From Streptomyces sp. WMMC500 (GTDB lineage: Bacteria; Actinomycetota; Actinomycetes; Streptomycetales; Streptomycetaceae): DNA of 64,000 nt. The position numbers were made by a program, and so were the translations under genes. Where the stretch lies: assembly GCF_027497195.1 (NCBI RefSeq), contig NZ_CP114905.1, positions 5,529,001 to 5,593,000 of the forward strand, read 5' to 3'. Positions 43,975 to 53,320 of this stretch are shown here, piece after piece. How positions within the stretch are numbered: position 1 is the first letter of the stretch; every line of letters begins with the position of its first letter. The notes beneath the pieces were generated by a model. That model made no database searches. It saw nothing but the letters and a program-made list of their open reading frames with translations, and had not been told where the DNA came from.

Positions 43975-44178
43975 CCATGCCTCCCCGCGTGGATGAATGA
44001 CAGGGTGACGCCTCTCACATTGGTCTGTCGAGAGTGCGTGGGCACTTTGATCGGGAACCTGTAGGTATGTCGTTCTCGTCTCTCAGATGCGGGCGAGAGA
44101 CGGCGGCGTCCCCGTAGGGTGGGTTTCCACGCCAGGGTTGACGCGGTTGTGCGGTTGTGACGCAGGAGGAGGAAGTCG

Positions 44179-47100
44179 GTGGCGGTCGAGTCCCCCGGGA
44201 GGTCCGAGGAGCAGCAACCGTCGGGGTCGGCGACCGTGGACGGACGGGAACCTCGCGGTTCGCGTGACTCGGGCGGCGGACGTGACCCGCGCCTGGCGTT
44301 CACGTCTCCCTCGGACAACGCCTCCGCCCCCGCGTCGGTTCCCGCTCAGCCGGACGCGGAGCAGGCGGAGCGCCGGGGTGACGCGGACCCAACTGGGCCC
44401 GGGACGGCGGCGGATGGGGCGACGGGAGCCGAGTCGGCGGAAGCGGAGTCGGCGGGTGCCGAGTCGGGGGGAGCCGAGTCGGAGGCCGCCCGTACGCCGC
44501 GGGCCGGCGGTAAGAAGCCCGGTCCGGCTGCCGCGCCCCGGCGGAAGGCGGGGGACGCGCCTGCGGCGCGGGGCGGCGCGGGAAGCCGGGGCGGCGCGGG
44601 AAGCGCCGAGGACCGCCCGGACACCGAGGCGGGATCCCGACCGGAGTCGGCGGGCACGCCGGGCACGTCGGCCGGCGCGGAGCCGCCGGCGGACGCGAAC
44701 GGCTCCGGCGGGAAGAAGCGCGCGCGGCCGAAGGCGAAGGACGAGGGCGACGCGGACAGCGCGGACGCGAAGGGGGCGACCGGGAAGGGCGAGGCGCCCG
44801 GCCCGGCGCGCACCGGATCCCGCCCGAAGGGCGGCGCCGCGGGGAAGGCCGAGGGCGACGGCGGCAAGTCGGGCGCACCGGCCGGAGCCGAGCGGCCCGC
44901 GGCCGGCGAAGGCACGGACGCGGCCGGCTCCGGCCGGAAGGGCGCCACGGCCTCTGCCGCCAAGTCCGCGCCCGCTCCCGGCCGCTCACGTCCGAAGCCC
45001 GGCGGACCGGCCAAGGGAGACGAGGCCGGTAAGGCCGGCCCGTCGGCCGACGCCGAGCAGCCGAAGGACGACGGCGGCTCCGGCGCGAAGACGGCGCCCC
45101 GGCCGAAGCGCAAGGACGCACCGGCGCCGCGAAGCGAGGCCGCCGCGCCCAAGCCTGCCGCGCGGCCGGAGGCCGCGGACGGGCCCGGGCTGCGGCGCGC
45201 CGCCGGGGCAAAGGGCGGCACGACGCCTGGTGCAGCCACGTCTGCCGGTGACCTGGGCACCGACTCCGCGCCGGGTTCCTCCCGGCCGGAGGCCGGGGTC
45301 CCGGCCGGTGCCGGGTCGGCGGCTCGCGGCGGCGGTTCGGGCGCGCGGTCCGCGTCCCGACCGGGGGCCGAGAGCGGTTCTGCGGGGGACGATTCCCGGC
45401 AGCCGGGCAGGTCGGCCGGTACGGAGTCGCCTGCGGCCCGCGGCGGTTCCGGTGCGGGGAAGGCGTCCGGGCCGAAGGCCGAGGCCGCCTCCGGAACGAC
45501 GAGCGACACAGCGGGCAGCCGCGGCAACGCGGGCGGCCCGGCCGGCGGCGGCGCGACCGCGCGCGGCGATGCCCCGGAGGGTGCCGGCTCCGGTCCGAAG
45601 CGCGGGGCGGCGGCTGCCGCCGAGTCCGCGGCCGATCCGGGTCGGTCCCGCCCGAAGTCCGGCGGACGGGCTGATGCCGAATCGCCGGCGGATGGCAGCG
45701 GTCCCGCCGCGGAGGAGACGTCCCGGCCGAAGCCCGCGGATGCGCCTGCGGCGACAGGGGACGCTGACGCGACAGGCGGTGCGGGTTCCGCAGCGTCCAA
45801 GTCGGCGGTCGGCGCCGCGGACGTGGCTGCGGCGCGGGGCGGGGCACAGGACCGTACGGCGACCGGCGCGCCCGAATCTGCCGCCGGTGACCCGGGGACC
45901 GACTCCGCGACGGGCTCCCCCCGGCCGGAGACCAGGGCTCGGGCCGACACGGCGACTGCCGCGTTCAGGGTCGGGGCCGTCGCTCCCGACGCGGGCGGCG
46001 GTTCTGACGCAGGGCCCGCGAAGCGGACCGAGGACTGCCCCCGGGCCGGGGGCGCGTCCGGCGCGAGCGCCTCCGTGCCCGGGGCTCGGGCCGAGGAGGG
46101 CTCTGAGGGGGCTCTGGGCGTCTCTCGCGGGACGCGTGAAGGCTCGGGTGGGTCCGGGGGCTCTGCGGCGGCTGAGGCGCGCGTGGAGGGCGATTCCGCC
46201 CCCGGCCGTGCCCGGGAGCGCGAGGGTGACGCCTCCCGCGGCTCCGGCACCTCCGCGAGCGCCCCGGCTACGGGATCCCGCGGCTCGGGCACCTCCGAGG
46301 ACGCCGCCGGGGAAGCCGCTCCCAAGGACTCCGCCACCGCCAGCTTCCGGCTCGTCGCCGAGGCCGACGCCGCCAGGGTCGAAGGCGACGACCGGCTGCG
46401 TGCCGCGGTCGCCGCCTGGGTGACGAAGGCCGACTCCCCGGCGCCCGCCGTCGAGGACGAGCCCGATGACGCCGTGCCCGCCGCGCCCGGTGACGTCGAA
46501 GACGAGTCCGCCGAAGACGAGTCCGTGGAAGACGGGCCCGCCGACGCCGTGCCCGGCGCGGACGACGACGACGCCTCCGACACCCCGCCCGCCGGGAAGC
46601 TCGCCGGGCCGCCCGGCAGCACCTTCGTGCCGCTCAAGATCGACTCCGATCTGCCCGCCAAGCCGGCCGCCCCGCCGCCGCCCCCCGCCGCGCCCCCGGC
46701 GATCCCCGCGCCTCCGTCGATCCCCGCCCCCGCGGCGGCCCCCGACGCGGCAGCGGCCCCCGACTCCGCGCCGCCCAAGCCCTCCGGCCGCCCCGCGGCC
46801 CCGCCCAAGCCCCCCGCCGCGCCGCCCAAGCCCCCCGGCGGGCCCGACGCGCCGCCCGGGTGGGAGCGCACGCAGCAGCAGCCCCTCCCGCCGTACGAGG
46901 AGAAGCGGCCGCTCGACCTGCTCGCCGAGCTGACCAACACCCCGCCGCCGCCCGAGACCCTCGCCCGTACCGTCGTACGGCGCGTGAAGATCTGGACGCC
47001 GCTGGTCATCCTGCTCGCGATCGTCCTCGGCGTGGTCCAGATGCTCCGCCCGCTGCCCGCCCCGACGCTCACCCTCACCGCACCCGCCAGCTACGCCTTC

Positions 47101-48180
47101 GAGGGCGGTACGCCCGAGATGCCCTGGCCCAGCGAGGGGCAGGCGTCGATGGACGTCGCGGGGCTCGGCAGCCTCGGTTCGTACGGGAAGCAGAAGCCCG
47201 TGCCGATCGGCAGCGTCGCCAAGGTCATGACCGCGTACATCATCCTGCGCGACCACCCCATGAAGCCCGGCGGCAAGGGCGCGAGCATCCCGGTCGACGA
47301 CACCGCCGTCGACGAGGCCGCCCTCAGCGCCGAGGGCGAGACGACCGTCGAGCTGGACCCGGACTCCGAGCTCAGCCAGAAGGAGGCCCTGCAGGCCCTC
47401 CTCATCGCCTCCGCCAACAACGTCGCCCGCTTGCTCGCCCGCTGGCACTCGGACGGCGACATGCAGGCGTTCGTGGACGAGATGAACAAGACCGCCGAGG
47501 AACTCGGCATGGACGGCACCACCTACACCGACCCCAGCGGCCTGAAGGACACCACCGTCTCCACCGCCGAGGACCAGGTGATCCTGGGCAAGGCGGCGAT
47601 GAAGGACCCGCTGCTCAAGCAGATCGTCGCGATGCCGGTCTACACCGACAGCCGCGGCGACGAGCACGACAACAGCAACAAGATGGTTCCGCTGCACGGC
47701 ATCGGCATCAAGGTCGGCTCGACCACCAAGGCCGGCGGAAACTTCCTCTTCGCCACCGAGAAGAAGGTGGCGGGGCAGCAGCAGTTGATCGTCGGCGCGG
47801 TCCTCGGGCAGTACGCGGTGCCGCAGCTTCCGACCGCCATGGAGTTCGGCCGCCAACTGATGGCGGAGGGCGAGAAGACGCTCACGGACATGACCGTCGT
47901 GAAGAAGGGCGACGTCGTCGGCGAGGTCGACGACGGGCTCGGGGGTACGACGCCGGTGGTGGCGACCGAGGACGTCGTCGCGCCGGGCTGGGGCGGGCTG
48001 AAGGTGGGCCTGGAGATCGGCACGGACCGCTCCGGAGAGGTGCCGCACGAAGGTGCGAAGGGCGACCCGGTCGGGGTATTGACGATGGGCTCTGGCCAGG
48101 GGGAAGTGCGGGTGCCGGTGGCGCTGGCGGAGGACATGGCGGAGCCTGGCACAGGGGCGAAGCTCAGCAGGCTCGGTTAG
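44179..48180 (+). CDS. D-alanyl-D-alanine carboxypeptidase with very long disordered N-terminus
   Basis: A 1,333-aa protein. The first about 860 residues are low complexity (Ala, Gly, Ser, Pro, Glu, Arg, Lys), followed by a Pro-rich run. One membrane span (IWTPLVILLAIVLGVVQML, about 938-956) follows. The external C-terminal domain is a penicillin-binding peptidase S11: SVAK (Ser1012, Lys1015), SANN (Ser1078, Asn1080) and KVGST (Lys1178, at the KTG position). It should trim the terminal D-Ala of peptidoglycan stem peptides. Ordinary family members are 300-450 aa, so the cytosolic extension is exceptional. GAGGAGGAAG precedes GTG 44179. Confidence 0.85.
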   Translation: MAVESPGRSEEQQPSGSATVDGREPRGSRDSGGGRDPRLAFTSPSDNASAPASVPAQPDAEQAERRGDADPTGPGTAADGATGAESAEAESAGAESGGAESEAARTPRAGGKKPGPAAAPRRKAGDAPAARGGAGSRGGAGSAEDRPDTEAGSRPESAGTPGTSAGAEPPADANGSGGKKRARPKAKDEGDADSADAKGATGKGEAPGPARTGSRPKGGAAGKAEGDGGKSGAPAGAERPAAGEGTDAAGSGRKGATASAAKSAPAPGRSRPKPGGPAKGDEAGKAGPSADAEQPKDDGGSGAKTAPRPKRKDAPAPRSEAAAPKPAARPEAADGPGLRRAAGAKGGTTPGAATSAGDLGTDSAPGSSRPEAGVPAGAGSAARGGGSGARSASRPGAESGSAGDDSRQPGRSAGTESPAARGGSGAGKASGPKAEAASGTTSDTAGSRGNAGGPAGGGATARGDAPEGAGSGPKRGAAAAAESAADPGRSRPKSGGRADAESPADGSGPAAEETSRPKPADAPAATGDADATGGAGSAASKSAVGAADVAAARGGAQDRTATGAPESAAGDPGTDSATGSPRPETRARADTATAAFRVGAVAPDAGGGSDAGPAKRTEDCPRAGGASGASASVPGARAEEGSEGALGVSRGTREGSGGSGGSAAAEARVEGDSAPGRAREREGDASRGSGTSASAPATGSRGSGTSEDAAGEAAPKDSATASFRLVAEADAARVEGDDRLRAAVAAWVTKADSPAPAVEDEPDDAVPAAPGDVEDESAEDESVEDGPADAVPGADDDDASDTPPAGKLAGPPGSTFVPLKIDSDLPAKPAAPPPPPAAPPAIPAPPSIPAPAAAPDAAAAPDSAPPKPSGRPAAPPKPPAAPPKPPGGPDAPPGWERTQQQPLPPYEEKRPLDLLAELTNTPPPPETLARTVVRRVKIWTPLVILLAIVLGVVQMLRPLPAPTLTLTAPASYAFEGGTPEMPWPSEGQASMDVAGLGSLGSYGKQKPVPIGSVAKVMTAYIILRDHPMKPGGKGASIPVDDTAVDEAALSAEGETTVELDPDSELSQKEALQALLIASANNVARLLARWHSDGDMQAFVDEMNKTAEELGMDGTTYTDPSGLKDTTVSTAEDQVILGKAAMKDPLLKQIVAMPVYTDSRGDEHDNSNKMVPLHGIGIKVGSTTKAGGNFLFATEKKVAGQQQLIVGAVLGQYAVPQLPTAMEFGRQLMAEGEKTLTDMTVVKKGDVVGEVDDGLGGTTPVVATEDVVAPGWGGLKVGLEIGTDRSGEVPHEGAKGDPVGVLTMGSGQGEVRVPVALAEDMAEPGTGAKLSRLG

Positions 48181-48261
48181 CGTCCGGGAGCGTCGTACGC
48201 CCGTGCTAGCGTCGCTGGCACCGCCCCCGGGGACGCCAAGGGAAGACGGGGAGTCGTCGCA

Positions 48262-50406
48262 GTGACCACCGTGCAGCCGGACCGTGAAGCCGCGGCCGGC
48301 GGCCGATCAGCAGCAGGAGCCGCCGCGCGCGGGTCCGGGTCCGCGTCCGCGGAATCCGGCGACCCGGCGACCCTCGCGCGCTCCGCGGGCACCGCCCGGA
48401 AGCGCGCCCCGGGCGCGGCGGAGCCGGGCGAGGACGGCGACGGTGCTGACGTGAACCGGCGCGGAGACGACGCCACCGCCGCGACCACCGACGTCCCAGG
48501 CGTCACGGACTTCACCGACGGCGGCGGCACCGGCCGTACGGAAGCCGCCGGCGCCACCGCCGCCGCCCGCGTCCCGTTCGCCGAGCGGCTGCGCTTCACG
48601 CCGCCCGACCGGCTCCGGCCGCACCTGCGCTGGCTCGCCCAGCGCCCCGTGCTCACCACCCTCGTGACCGCCGGCGTCCTGCACATCCTGTGGCTGCTGC
48701 TCCTCGCCAACGAGGGCGGCGACCTGGCGGCGCAGGACGCCTGGGCCGAGTTCGCCGGCCGGCATCCCTCCACGGCGTACAACTTCGCCTGGTACGGGGG
48801 CATGCACCCGGTCTCGTACAGCGTCGTCTCGCCGTATCTGATGGCCGTGCTCGGCGTGCGCACGACCATGATGCTCGCCGGCACGCTGTCCGCCGGCGTG
48901 CTGGCGCTGATCCTGGCCCGCAGCCGGCATGTGCGGCGCCCGCTGGTGCCGTCGCTGTGGGGCGCCGTGGCGCTCCTGGGCAACGCGGCGTCCGGCCGCG
49001 TGACGTTCGCGCTCGGGCTGCTCTTCGCGCTGGTCGCGATCGCGCTGGTCTTCCGCGGCGACCGCGACGACGAGGAGGACAAGCACGGCGCGGCCGGCGC
49101 GGACGGTGCGGGCGCGGCGGCGGGGAAGGCCCGGCGGCGCGTGGGCGGCTGGCGGGGGACCGCGGTCGTGCTGTCCAGCATGCTGGCGACGGCGGCGAGC
49201 CCCGTGGCCGGGATGTTCGTCGGGCTGGTCGCGGTGGCGCTGTTCCTGCAGAAGCGGCGCGTCGAGGCGTACCTGCTGGGGGCGACGCCTCCGGTGGTCG
49301 TCGCGCTGTCGAGCTGGCTCTTCCCGTTCCAGGGGACGCAGCCGATGCCGTGGATCTCCGCGGTGGCGCCGATGATCTGCTGCGCCCTGATCTGGCTGCT
49401 GACGCCGGAGTCGTGGCGTACGGTCCGGATCTGCGCGGTGATCTACTTCTTCGGCACGCTCGCCGCGTGGATCATCCCGTCGCCGATCGGCAGCAACATC
49501 GAGCGGCTGGCGCTGATCTTCGCCGGCACGGTGCTGCTGGTCGTCGCGCAGACGGGGGCGCGGCCGAGGGCGCCGAGGGTGATGCGGTCCGTGGCGGCGG
49601 TGTATCTGGCGTTCGGGGCCATCACGGTGTGGGTGGTCGTCAAGCCCGTCGTCGACCTCGTGCTCACCAGCCCGACCGCGGCCTGGACGCGCGAGCTGGC
49701 GCCGCTGGTGGACCAGTTGCGGCAGGTGGACGCGGAGGCGGGCCGGGTCGAGGTCGTGCCCGTACGCAGCCACCGGGAGGCCTCCGCGCTGCAGCCGTAC
49801 GTGAGCCTGGCGCGCGGCTGGAACCGGCAGGCGGACCTGGACCGGCACGAGATCTTCTACGACGGCAGCCTGACCCCGAAGACGTACCACGCCTGGCTGA
49901 AGAACTGGGCGGTGCGGTACGTGGTCCTGCCGGTGGAGGACCGGCCGGACACCGGGGCGCACGAGGAGGCGAAGATCGTCGCCAAGGGGCAGCCGTACCT
50001 GACGGAGATCTGGGCGGACGCGAACTGGCGGCTGTTCCGGGTGAACGACCCCACGCCGCTGGTCGAGGCGCCCGCGGAGGTGCGGCGGGCGGACGAGGGC
50101 GAGCTGGTCATCGACGTGAAGTACGCGGGGCCCGTGCTGGTGCGGGTGCCGTTCTCGCCGTGGCTCGGGCTCGTCGACGAGGACGGCGAGGGCGTCGAGG
50201 CGCCGGAGGTGCTGGAGGGCGACGGGTCGGACGAGGCGGACGTCGACGGGGTCCGGGAGTGGTCGGAGAGCGGGCAGCTCTACGTCAACCTGGAGGGCTG
50301 CGTGACGAAGGCCGGCGAGTGGACCCGCCTGCACGCCCCCCGCCCCGGCACGTACCGCATCTCGGCCCCGTACCAACTCCCCCGCGGGACGCACTGCCCG
50401 GACTAG
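48262..50406 (+). CDS. Polytopic membrane protein, possibly glycosyltransferase-related
   Basis: A 714-aa protein. About 120 N-terminal cytosolic residues of low complexity are followed by many membrane segments (VLTTLVTAGVLHILWLLLLA near 133-152, MMLAGTLSAGVLALILARS near 205-225, VAGMFVGLVAVALFLQ near 315-330, and several more to about 470). A soluble C-terminal domain of about 240 residues contains LKNWAVRYVVLPVEDRPDTG. The layout, with a long external tail after about 10 spans, is like GT39/PMT- or arabinosyl-type membrane proteins, but I see no decisive catalytic motif. It follows the carboxypeptidase gene by 81 bp, so a cell-envelope role is plausible. Confidence 0.65.
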   Translation: MTTVQPDREAAAGGRSAAGAAARGSGSASAESGDPATLARSAGTARKRAPGAAEPGEDGDGADVNRRGDDATAATTDVPGVTDFTDGGGTGRTEAAGATAAARVPFAERLRFTPPDRLRPHLRWLAQRPVLTTLVTAGVLHILWLLLLANEGGDLAAQDAWAEFAGRHPSTAYNFAWYGGMHPVSYSVVSPYLMAVLGVRTTMMLAGTLSAGVLALILARSRHVRRPLVPSLWGAVALLGNAASGRVTFALGLLFALVAIALVFRGDRDDEEDKHGAAGADGAGAAAGKARRRVGGWRGTAVVLSSMLATAASPVAGMFVGLVAVALFLQKRRVEAYLLGATPPVVVALSSWLFPFQGTQPMPWISAVAPMICCALIWLLTPESWRTVRICAVIYFFGTLAAWIIPSPIGSNIERLALIFAGTVLLVVAQTGARPRAPRVMRSVAAVYLAFGAITVWVVVKPVVDLVLTSPTAAWTRELAPLVDQLRQVDAEAGRVEVVPVRSHREASALQPYVSLARGWNRQADLDRHEIFYDGSLTPKTYHAWLKNWAVRYVVLPVEDRPDTGAHEEAKIVAKGQPYLTEIWADANWRLFRVNDPTPLVEAPAEVRRADEGELVIDVKYAGPVLVRVPFSPWLGLVDEDGEGVEAPEVLEGDGSDEADVDGVREWSESGQLYVNLEGCVTKAGEWTRLHAPRPGTYRISAPYQLPRGTHCPD

Positions 50407-50760
50407 GCGGCGCGCCGAGGCACGGGCCCGGGTCAGTGGCGGCCGGTGTGGTGGCGGGTGGCCGCGGAGCAGCGGCGGTCGCGTGCGGGAGGTCTCGTGG
50501 GCGGGCCGCAGCGTCTCGGGGCCGGCGTGCGTCGGTAGCGCCTGGTTGTGCAACGGCGCGAGTTCCACGAGCTACATGCCATCGGCGACCACCTCCTCGG
50601 CCCGCGCCGCTTCCCCGCGCGCCGGACCGTGACCCCAGTGTGCCGGGGGAGCGGGGGGGCGGGCCGATTCCGTGGAAAACGGGCGTGTTCGGGTGGGGCC
50701 GGTGGTAGGGGACGGGCGGCGGGGTGCCGTGTGGGTGAATCGCGCACGGAATCGCGGCTG

Positions 50761-50808
50761 GATTGCGGACGGGGTTGCGGACGGGATGACGGACCAGATT
50801 GCGGACGG
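50761..50808. repeat. 12-bp tandem repeats upstream of the AlkZ-like gene
   Basis: GATTGCGGACGG at 50761 and 50797, GGTTGCGGACGG at 50773 and the more diverged GATGACGGACCA at 50785 form four 12-bp units. The surrounding region 50407-50873 has no supported gene. The repeats lie 65 bp before the start codon, so they could affect its promoter. Confidence 0.6.
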
Positions 50809-50873
50809 GATCTGACCGGAAGTCGTCCTACGGTCGGTCCGTTCGGGCCGGCGGCAGTGAGGAGAGACGGCGG

Positions 50874-52154
50874 ATGGGTACGCGGACGATGACGTGGGCG
50901 CAGGCCAGCGCGCGACGGCTGGCGCGCAGCGGGCTGGCGGTGCCGTCGGAGCGGAGGGCGTCGGAGGGTGCCGCGGGCGCGCCCGGCGCCGCGGGCGGCG
51001 GCCCCGCGGACGGCGGGCCCTCGAACAGCGGGGCGGCCGCCGGCCTGCCCGCCGGGACCCCCGCCGCCGTCCTCCGCGCCCTCTGCGGCGCCCAGGCCCA
51101 GGTGCTCTCCGCCGCCGAGTCGTCCGTCGGCATGCGCATCGACGGCGCCACCCGCGCCGACGTGCGCCGCGCGCTCTGGGACGACCGCACCGTCGTCAAG
51201 ACCTTCGGCCCCCGCGGCACCGTCCACCTGCTCCCCGCCGCCGACCTGCCCCTGTGGACCGGTGCCCTCGGCGCGCTGCCGAGCGGCTCCGGCAACGGCG
51301 GCAGCGCACTCGGCGGCACCCTCGGCCTGCTCACCCCCGACCAGGCCGAGGCCGTCGTCGCCGCCGCGGCCGACGCCCTCGCCGACGCGGAGCTCACCGT
51401 CGACGAGCTGACCGACGCCATCGCCGCGCGCGCCGGGTCCTGGGCGGCGGACCCGGTGATGGAGGCGTTCCAGACGAAGTGGCCGCGCTGGCGGGCCGCC
51501 ACGGCGCTCGCCGCGCACCGCGGCGCCCTGTGCTTCGGCCCGAACAAGGGCCGGAAGGTGACGTACACGAGCCCGCAGCGCTGGCTGCCGGGCTTCGCCC
51601 CCGCGGCCCCCGACGAGGCGCTCGGCACGCTCGTACGCCGCTACCTCCACTCCTACGGCCCGGCCACCCCGCAGGACTTCGCCCGCTGGCTCGCTGCCCC
51701 GGCGGGCTGGGCCCGGACCCTCTTCGCCGCCCGGGCGGAGGCGGGCGAGATCGAGCCGGTGGAGCTGGCGGGGGTGCCGTCGTGGGTGGTGGCGGGAGAC
51801 CACGCGGAGGCGCCGGCCGGGCCGGCGCGCGGGGTGCGGCTGCTGCCGTACTTCGACGCGTACGCCATCGCCTGCCGCCCCCGCGAACTCCTCTTCCCCG
51901 GGCGGGCCTACGAGCGCGCCCTCGCCGGCGGCCAGGCGGGCAACTTCCCGGTGCTGCTGATCGACGGCGAGGTCGCGGGCGTGTGGCACCAGCGCCGCTC
52001 GGGCCGCCGGATCGCCGTCACCGTCGAACCGCTCGACGCGCTCGCGGCGCCGCGCAGGCGGGCGCTGGAGGAGGAGGTGGCACGGCTGGGGCAGATCATG
52101 GAGGGCCGCGCCGAGCTGACGGTGGGCCGGGTGGCGGTGGGCGCGCACGCGTAG
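50874..52154 (+). CDS. Winged-helix (HTH_42) AlkZ-like DNA glycosylase family protein
   Basis: A 426-aa member of the HTH_42/AlkZ family. It shows the QxQ motif as AQAQVLSA (Gln74 and Gln76), VKTFGPRGTVHLLPAADLPL near 105-120, and LRRYLHSYGPA-type and LPYFDAYAIACRPRELLFPG segments in the C-terminal half. Characterised AlkZ proteins unhook DNA crosslinks or excise bulky alkyl adducts, and some protect producers from their own genotoxic products. Here the substrate is unknown and no genotoxin cluster is visible. An Ala/Gly/Pro insert follows the first helix. GAGGAGAG precedes ATG 50874. Confidence 0.8.
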   Translation: MGTRTMTWAQASARRLARSGLAVPSERRASEGAAGAPGAAGGGPADGGPSNSGAAAGLPAGTPAAVLRALCGAQAQVLSAAESSVGMRIDGATRADVRRALWDDRTVVKTFGPRGTVHLLPAADLPLWTGALGALPSGSGNGGSALGGTLGLLTPDQAEAVVAAAADALADAELTVDELTDAIAARAGSWAADPVMEAFQTKWPRWRAATALAAHRGALCFGPNKGRKVTYTSPQRWLPGFAPAAPDEALGTLVRRYLHSYGPATPQDFARWLAAPAGWARTLFAARAEAGEIEPVELAGVPSWVVAGDHAEAPAGPARGVRLLPYFDAYAIACRPRELLFPGRAYERALAGGQAGNFPVLLIDGEVAGVWHQRRSGRRIAVTVEPLDALAAPRRRALEEEVARLGQIMEGRAELTVGRVAVGAHA

Positions 52155-52282
52155 CGGCCGTCCGGTGCGGTGTGCGGCAGCACGTGCGGTCGGTGCGGGT
52201 CGCCGGCACCGGTGCACCAGGGCTGGGCAGGTGCGTGTGTCCCGGATGAGTCCCTGCGGAAGGGCCCGGCGCGCGGGCCCCG

Positions 52283-52327
52283 CCCGGGCCGCGGGCCGTG
52301 AGCCCGGCGCCCGGCCCGCGGCCCGGG
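52283..52327. terminator. Perfect 16-bp stem terminator between convergent genes
   Basis: CCCGGGCCGCGGGCCG (52283-52298) pairs perfectly with 52312-52327 across a 13-nt loop. It lies between the rightward AlkZ-like and leftward IHF-like genes. The rest of 52155-52499 shows no gene. Confidence 0.75.
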
Positions 52328-52499
52328 CACGACCCTCGGCAGACCGCTGCCCCGGCATGCCCGGGCGTCCCCGGGCGCCCGGCCCGTGCGATCCGTGCCC
52401 CGTGCGCCCGGGCCGCGCCGTTGGTACGACGAGCCCCTGTCACCGTGCGGCCCCGTGCCCTCCCGTACCGGCCCCCGTCCCCGCCTCCCCCGGCGGGAG

Positions 52500-52829
52500 T
52501 CAGCTCCGGACCGCCGCTCCGATCAGCTCCCGCTGGCCGGGCGCCAGGCTGCGCAGCCTGCGGCTGTCCGACAGGCCCAGCTTCGTCATCAGCTTCGCCG
52601 TCTGCGCCGGCCCCACCCCCGGCAGCGCCAGCAGGAAGTCCTTCGCCAGCATGTCCCCGGCCAGGGCGTCCCGCGCCGCGCGCTCCAGCGCCTGTACGCA
52701 GTCGACCTCCCCGTTCTTGATCGCCCGGACGAGAGCGGTCCGGGCTCGCTGGGCCTCAAGTGCCTGGTCCAAGGCGCGCGCACACTCCACCGGACTGCGC
52801 TGTCCCGGAATCCTCTTCATCGGCCCCAT
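52500..52829 (-). CDS. Integration host factor-like DNA-binding protein (actinobacterial sIHF/mIHF family)
   Basis: A 109-aa protein with the hallmark of actinobacterial IHF: a long N-terminal helix with basic residues (RARTALVRAIKNGEVD) and a helix-hairpin-helix DLLALPGVG-type motif seen as FLLALPGVGPAQTAKLMTKL, followed by GLSDSRRLRSLAPGQRELIG. sIHF binds and bends DNA and affects nucleoid structure and development. The N-terminus (MGPMKRIPGQRSPVE) differs from the classical housekeeping protein, so this is probably a paralogue. ATG 52829 follows AGGGGAG by 8 nt; GTG 52835 is two codons earlier. Confidence 0.8.
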   Translation of the reverse strand: MGPMKRIPGQRSPVECARALDQALEAQRARTALVRAIKNGEVDCVQALERAARDALAGDMLAKDFLLALPGVGPAQTAKLMTKLGLSDSRRLRSLAPGQRELIGAAVRS

Positions 52830-53320
52830 GCGCACTACTCCCCTCTAGCTTCTGCGACTTGAGGAGAACAGTAGCCGGAGTATCCGGATTTGATCCGCCA
52901 TTTGAGTGTGTGCCGCTAAAGTCAGTTGTGCTGAAAAGAGGGTGACTTGGGCGTTTAGTCGCGATGTCGGACGGTCTGCTGTACGTATGCACGGCTCCGC
53001 CGAATGGCTGACCTGCGCGTCCGGTACGCCCCGGCCGGACCACCTCCGCCGCAGCCCCGCCCGTGCGCGGCCTCCCCCCGACGCGTTCCGCCCGGGTGAC
53101 CCCGCGCCCGCCGCCCGCACCCCCGCGGGGCCCTCGCGGGACGCCGGCGGACGCCCGCGAACACCTGAGCCCCCCGCGGGCGGGCCCCGCACCGCCACCT
53201 GAATTCACCCGAAAGGAAAATCCGGCCCCCCGCGCCCCCGCCGCCCGGCGAGGGCGGGCGCACGTGTTCAATGGAGGGTGCGGCGTCGCTCCGCCACGGA
53301 CGCCCGGAGGGAGCAAGCAC
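52830..53320. other. Divergent intergenic region, AT-richer near the IHF gene
   Basis: About 490 bp without a supported gene. The part 52850-52960 is AT-richer than its surroundings and should carry the promoter of the leftward IHF-like gene. It includes a small dyad CCGGAGTATCCGG near 52870. The part next to the radical SAM gene is very GC-rich and has a clear Shine-Dalgarno (CGGAGGGA, 53304-53312). Confidence 0.4.

Noticed and set aside
44986..48048. 1,020-codon frame antisense to the carboxypeptidase gene
   Set aside because: The plus strand encodes SVAK/SANN/KVGST and a Shine-Dalgarno; the antisense frame is an artefact of high GC.
48307..50568. Antisense frame across the polytopic membrane protein
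   Set aside because: Its His/Arg/Gln-rich composition is typical of shadow frames, and the plus strand has clear membrane segments.
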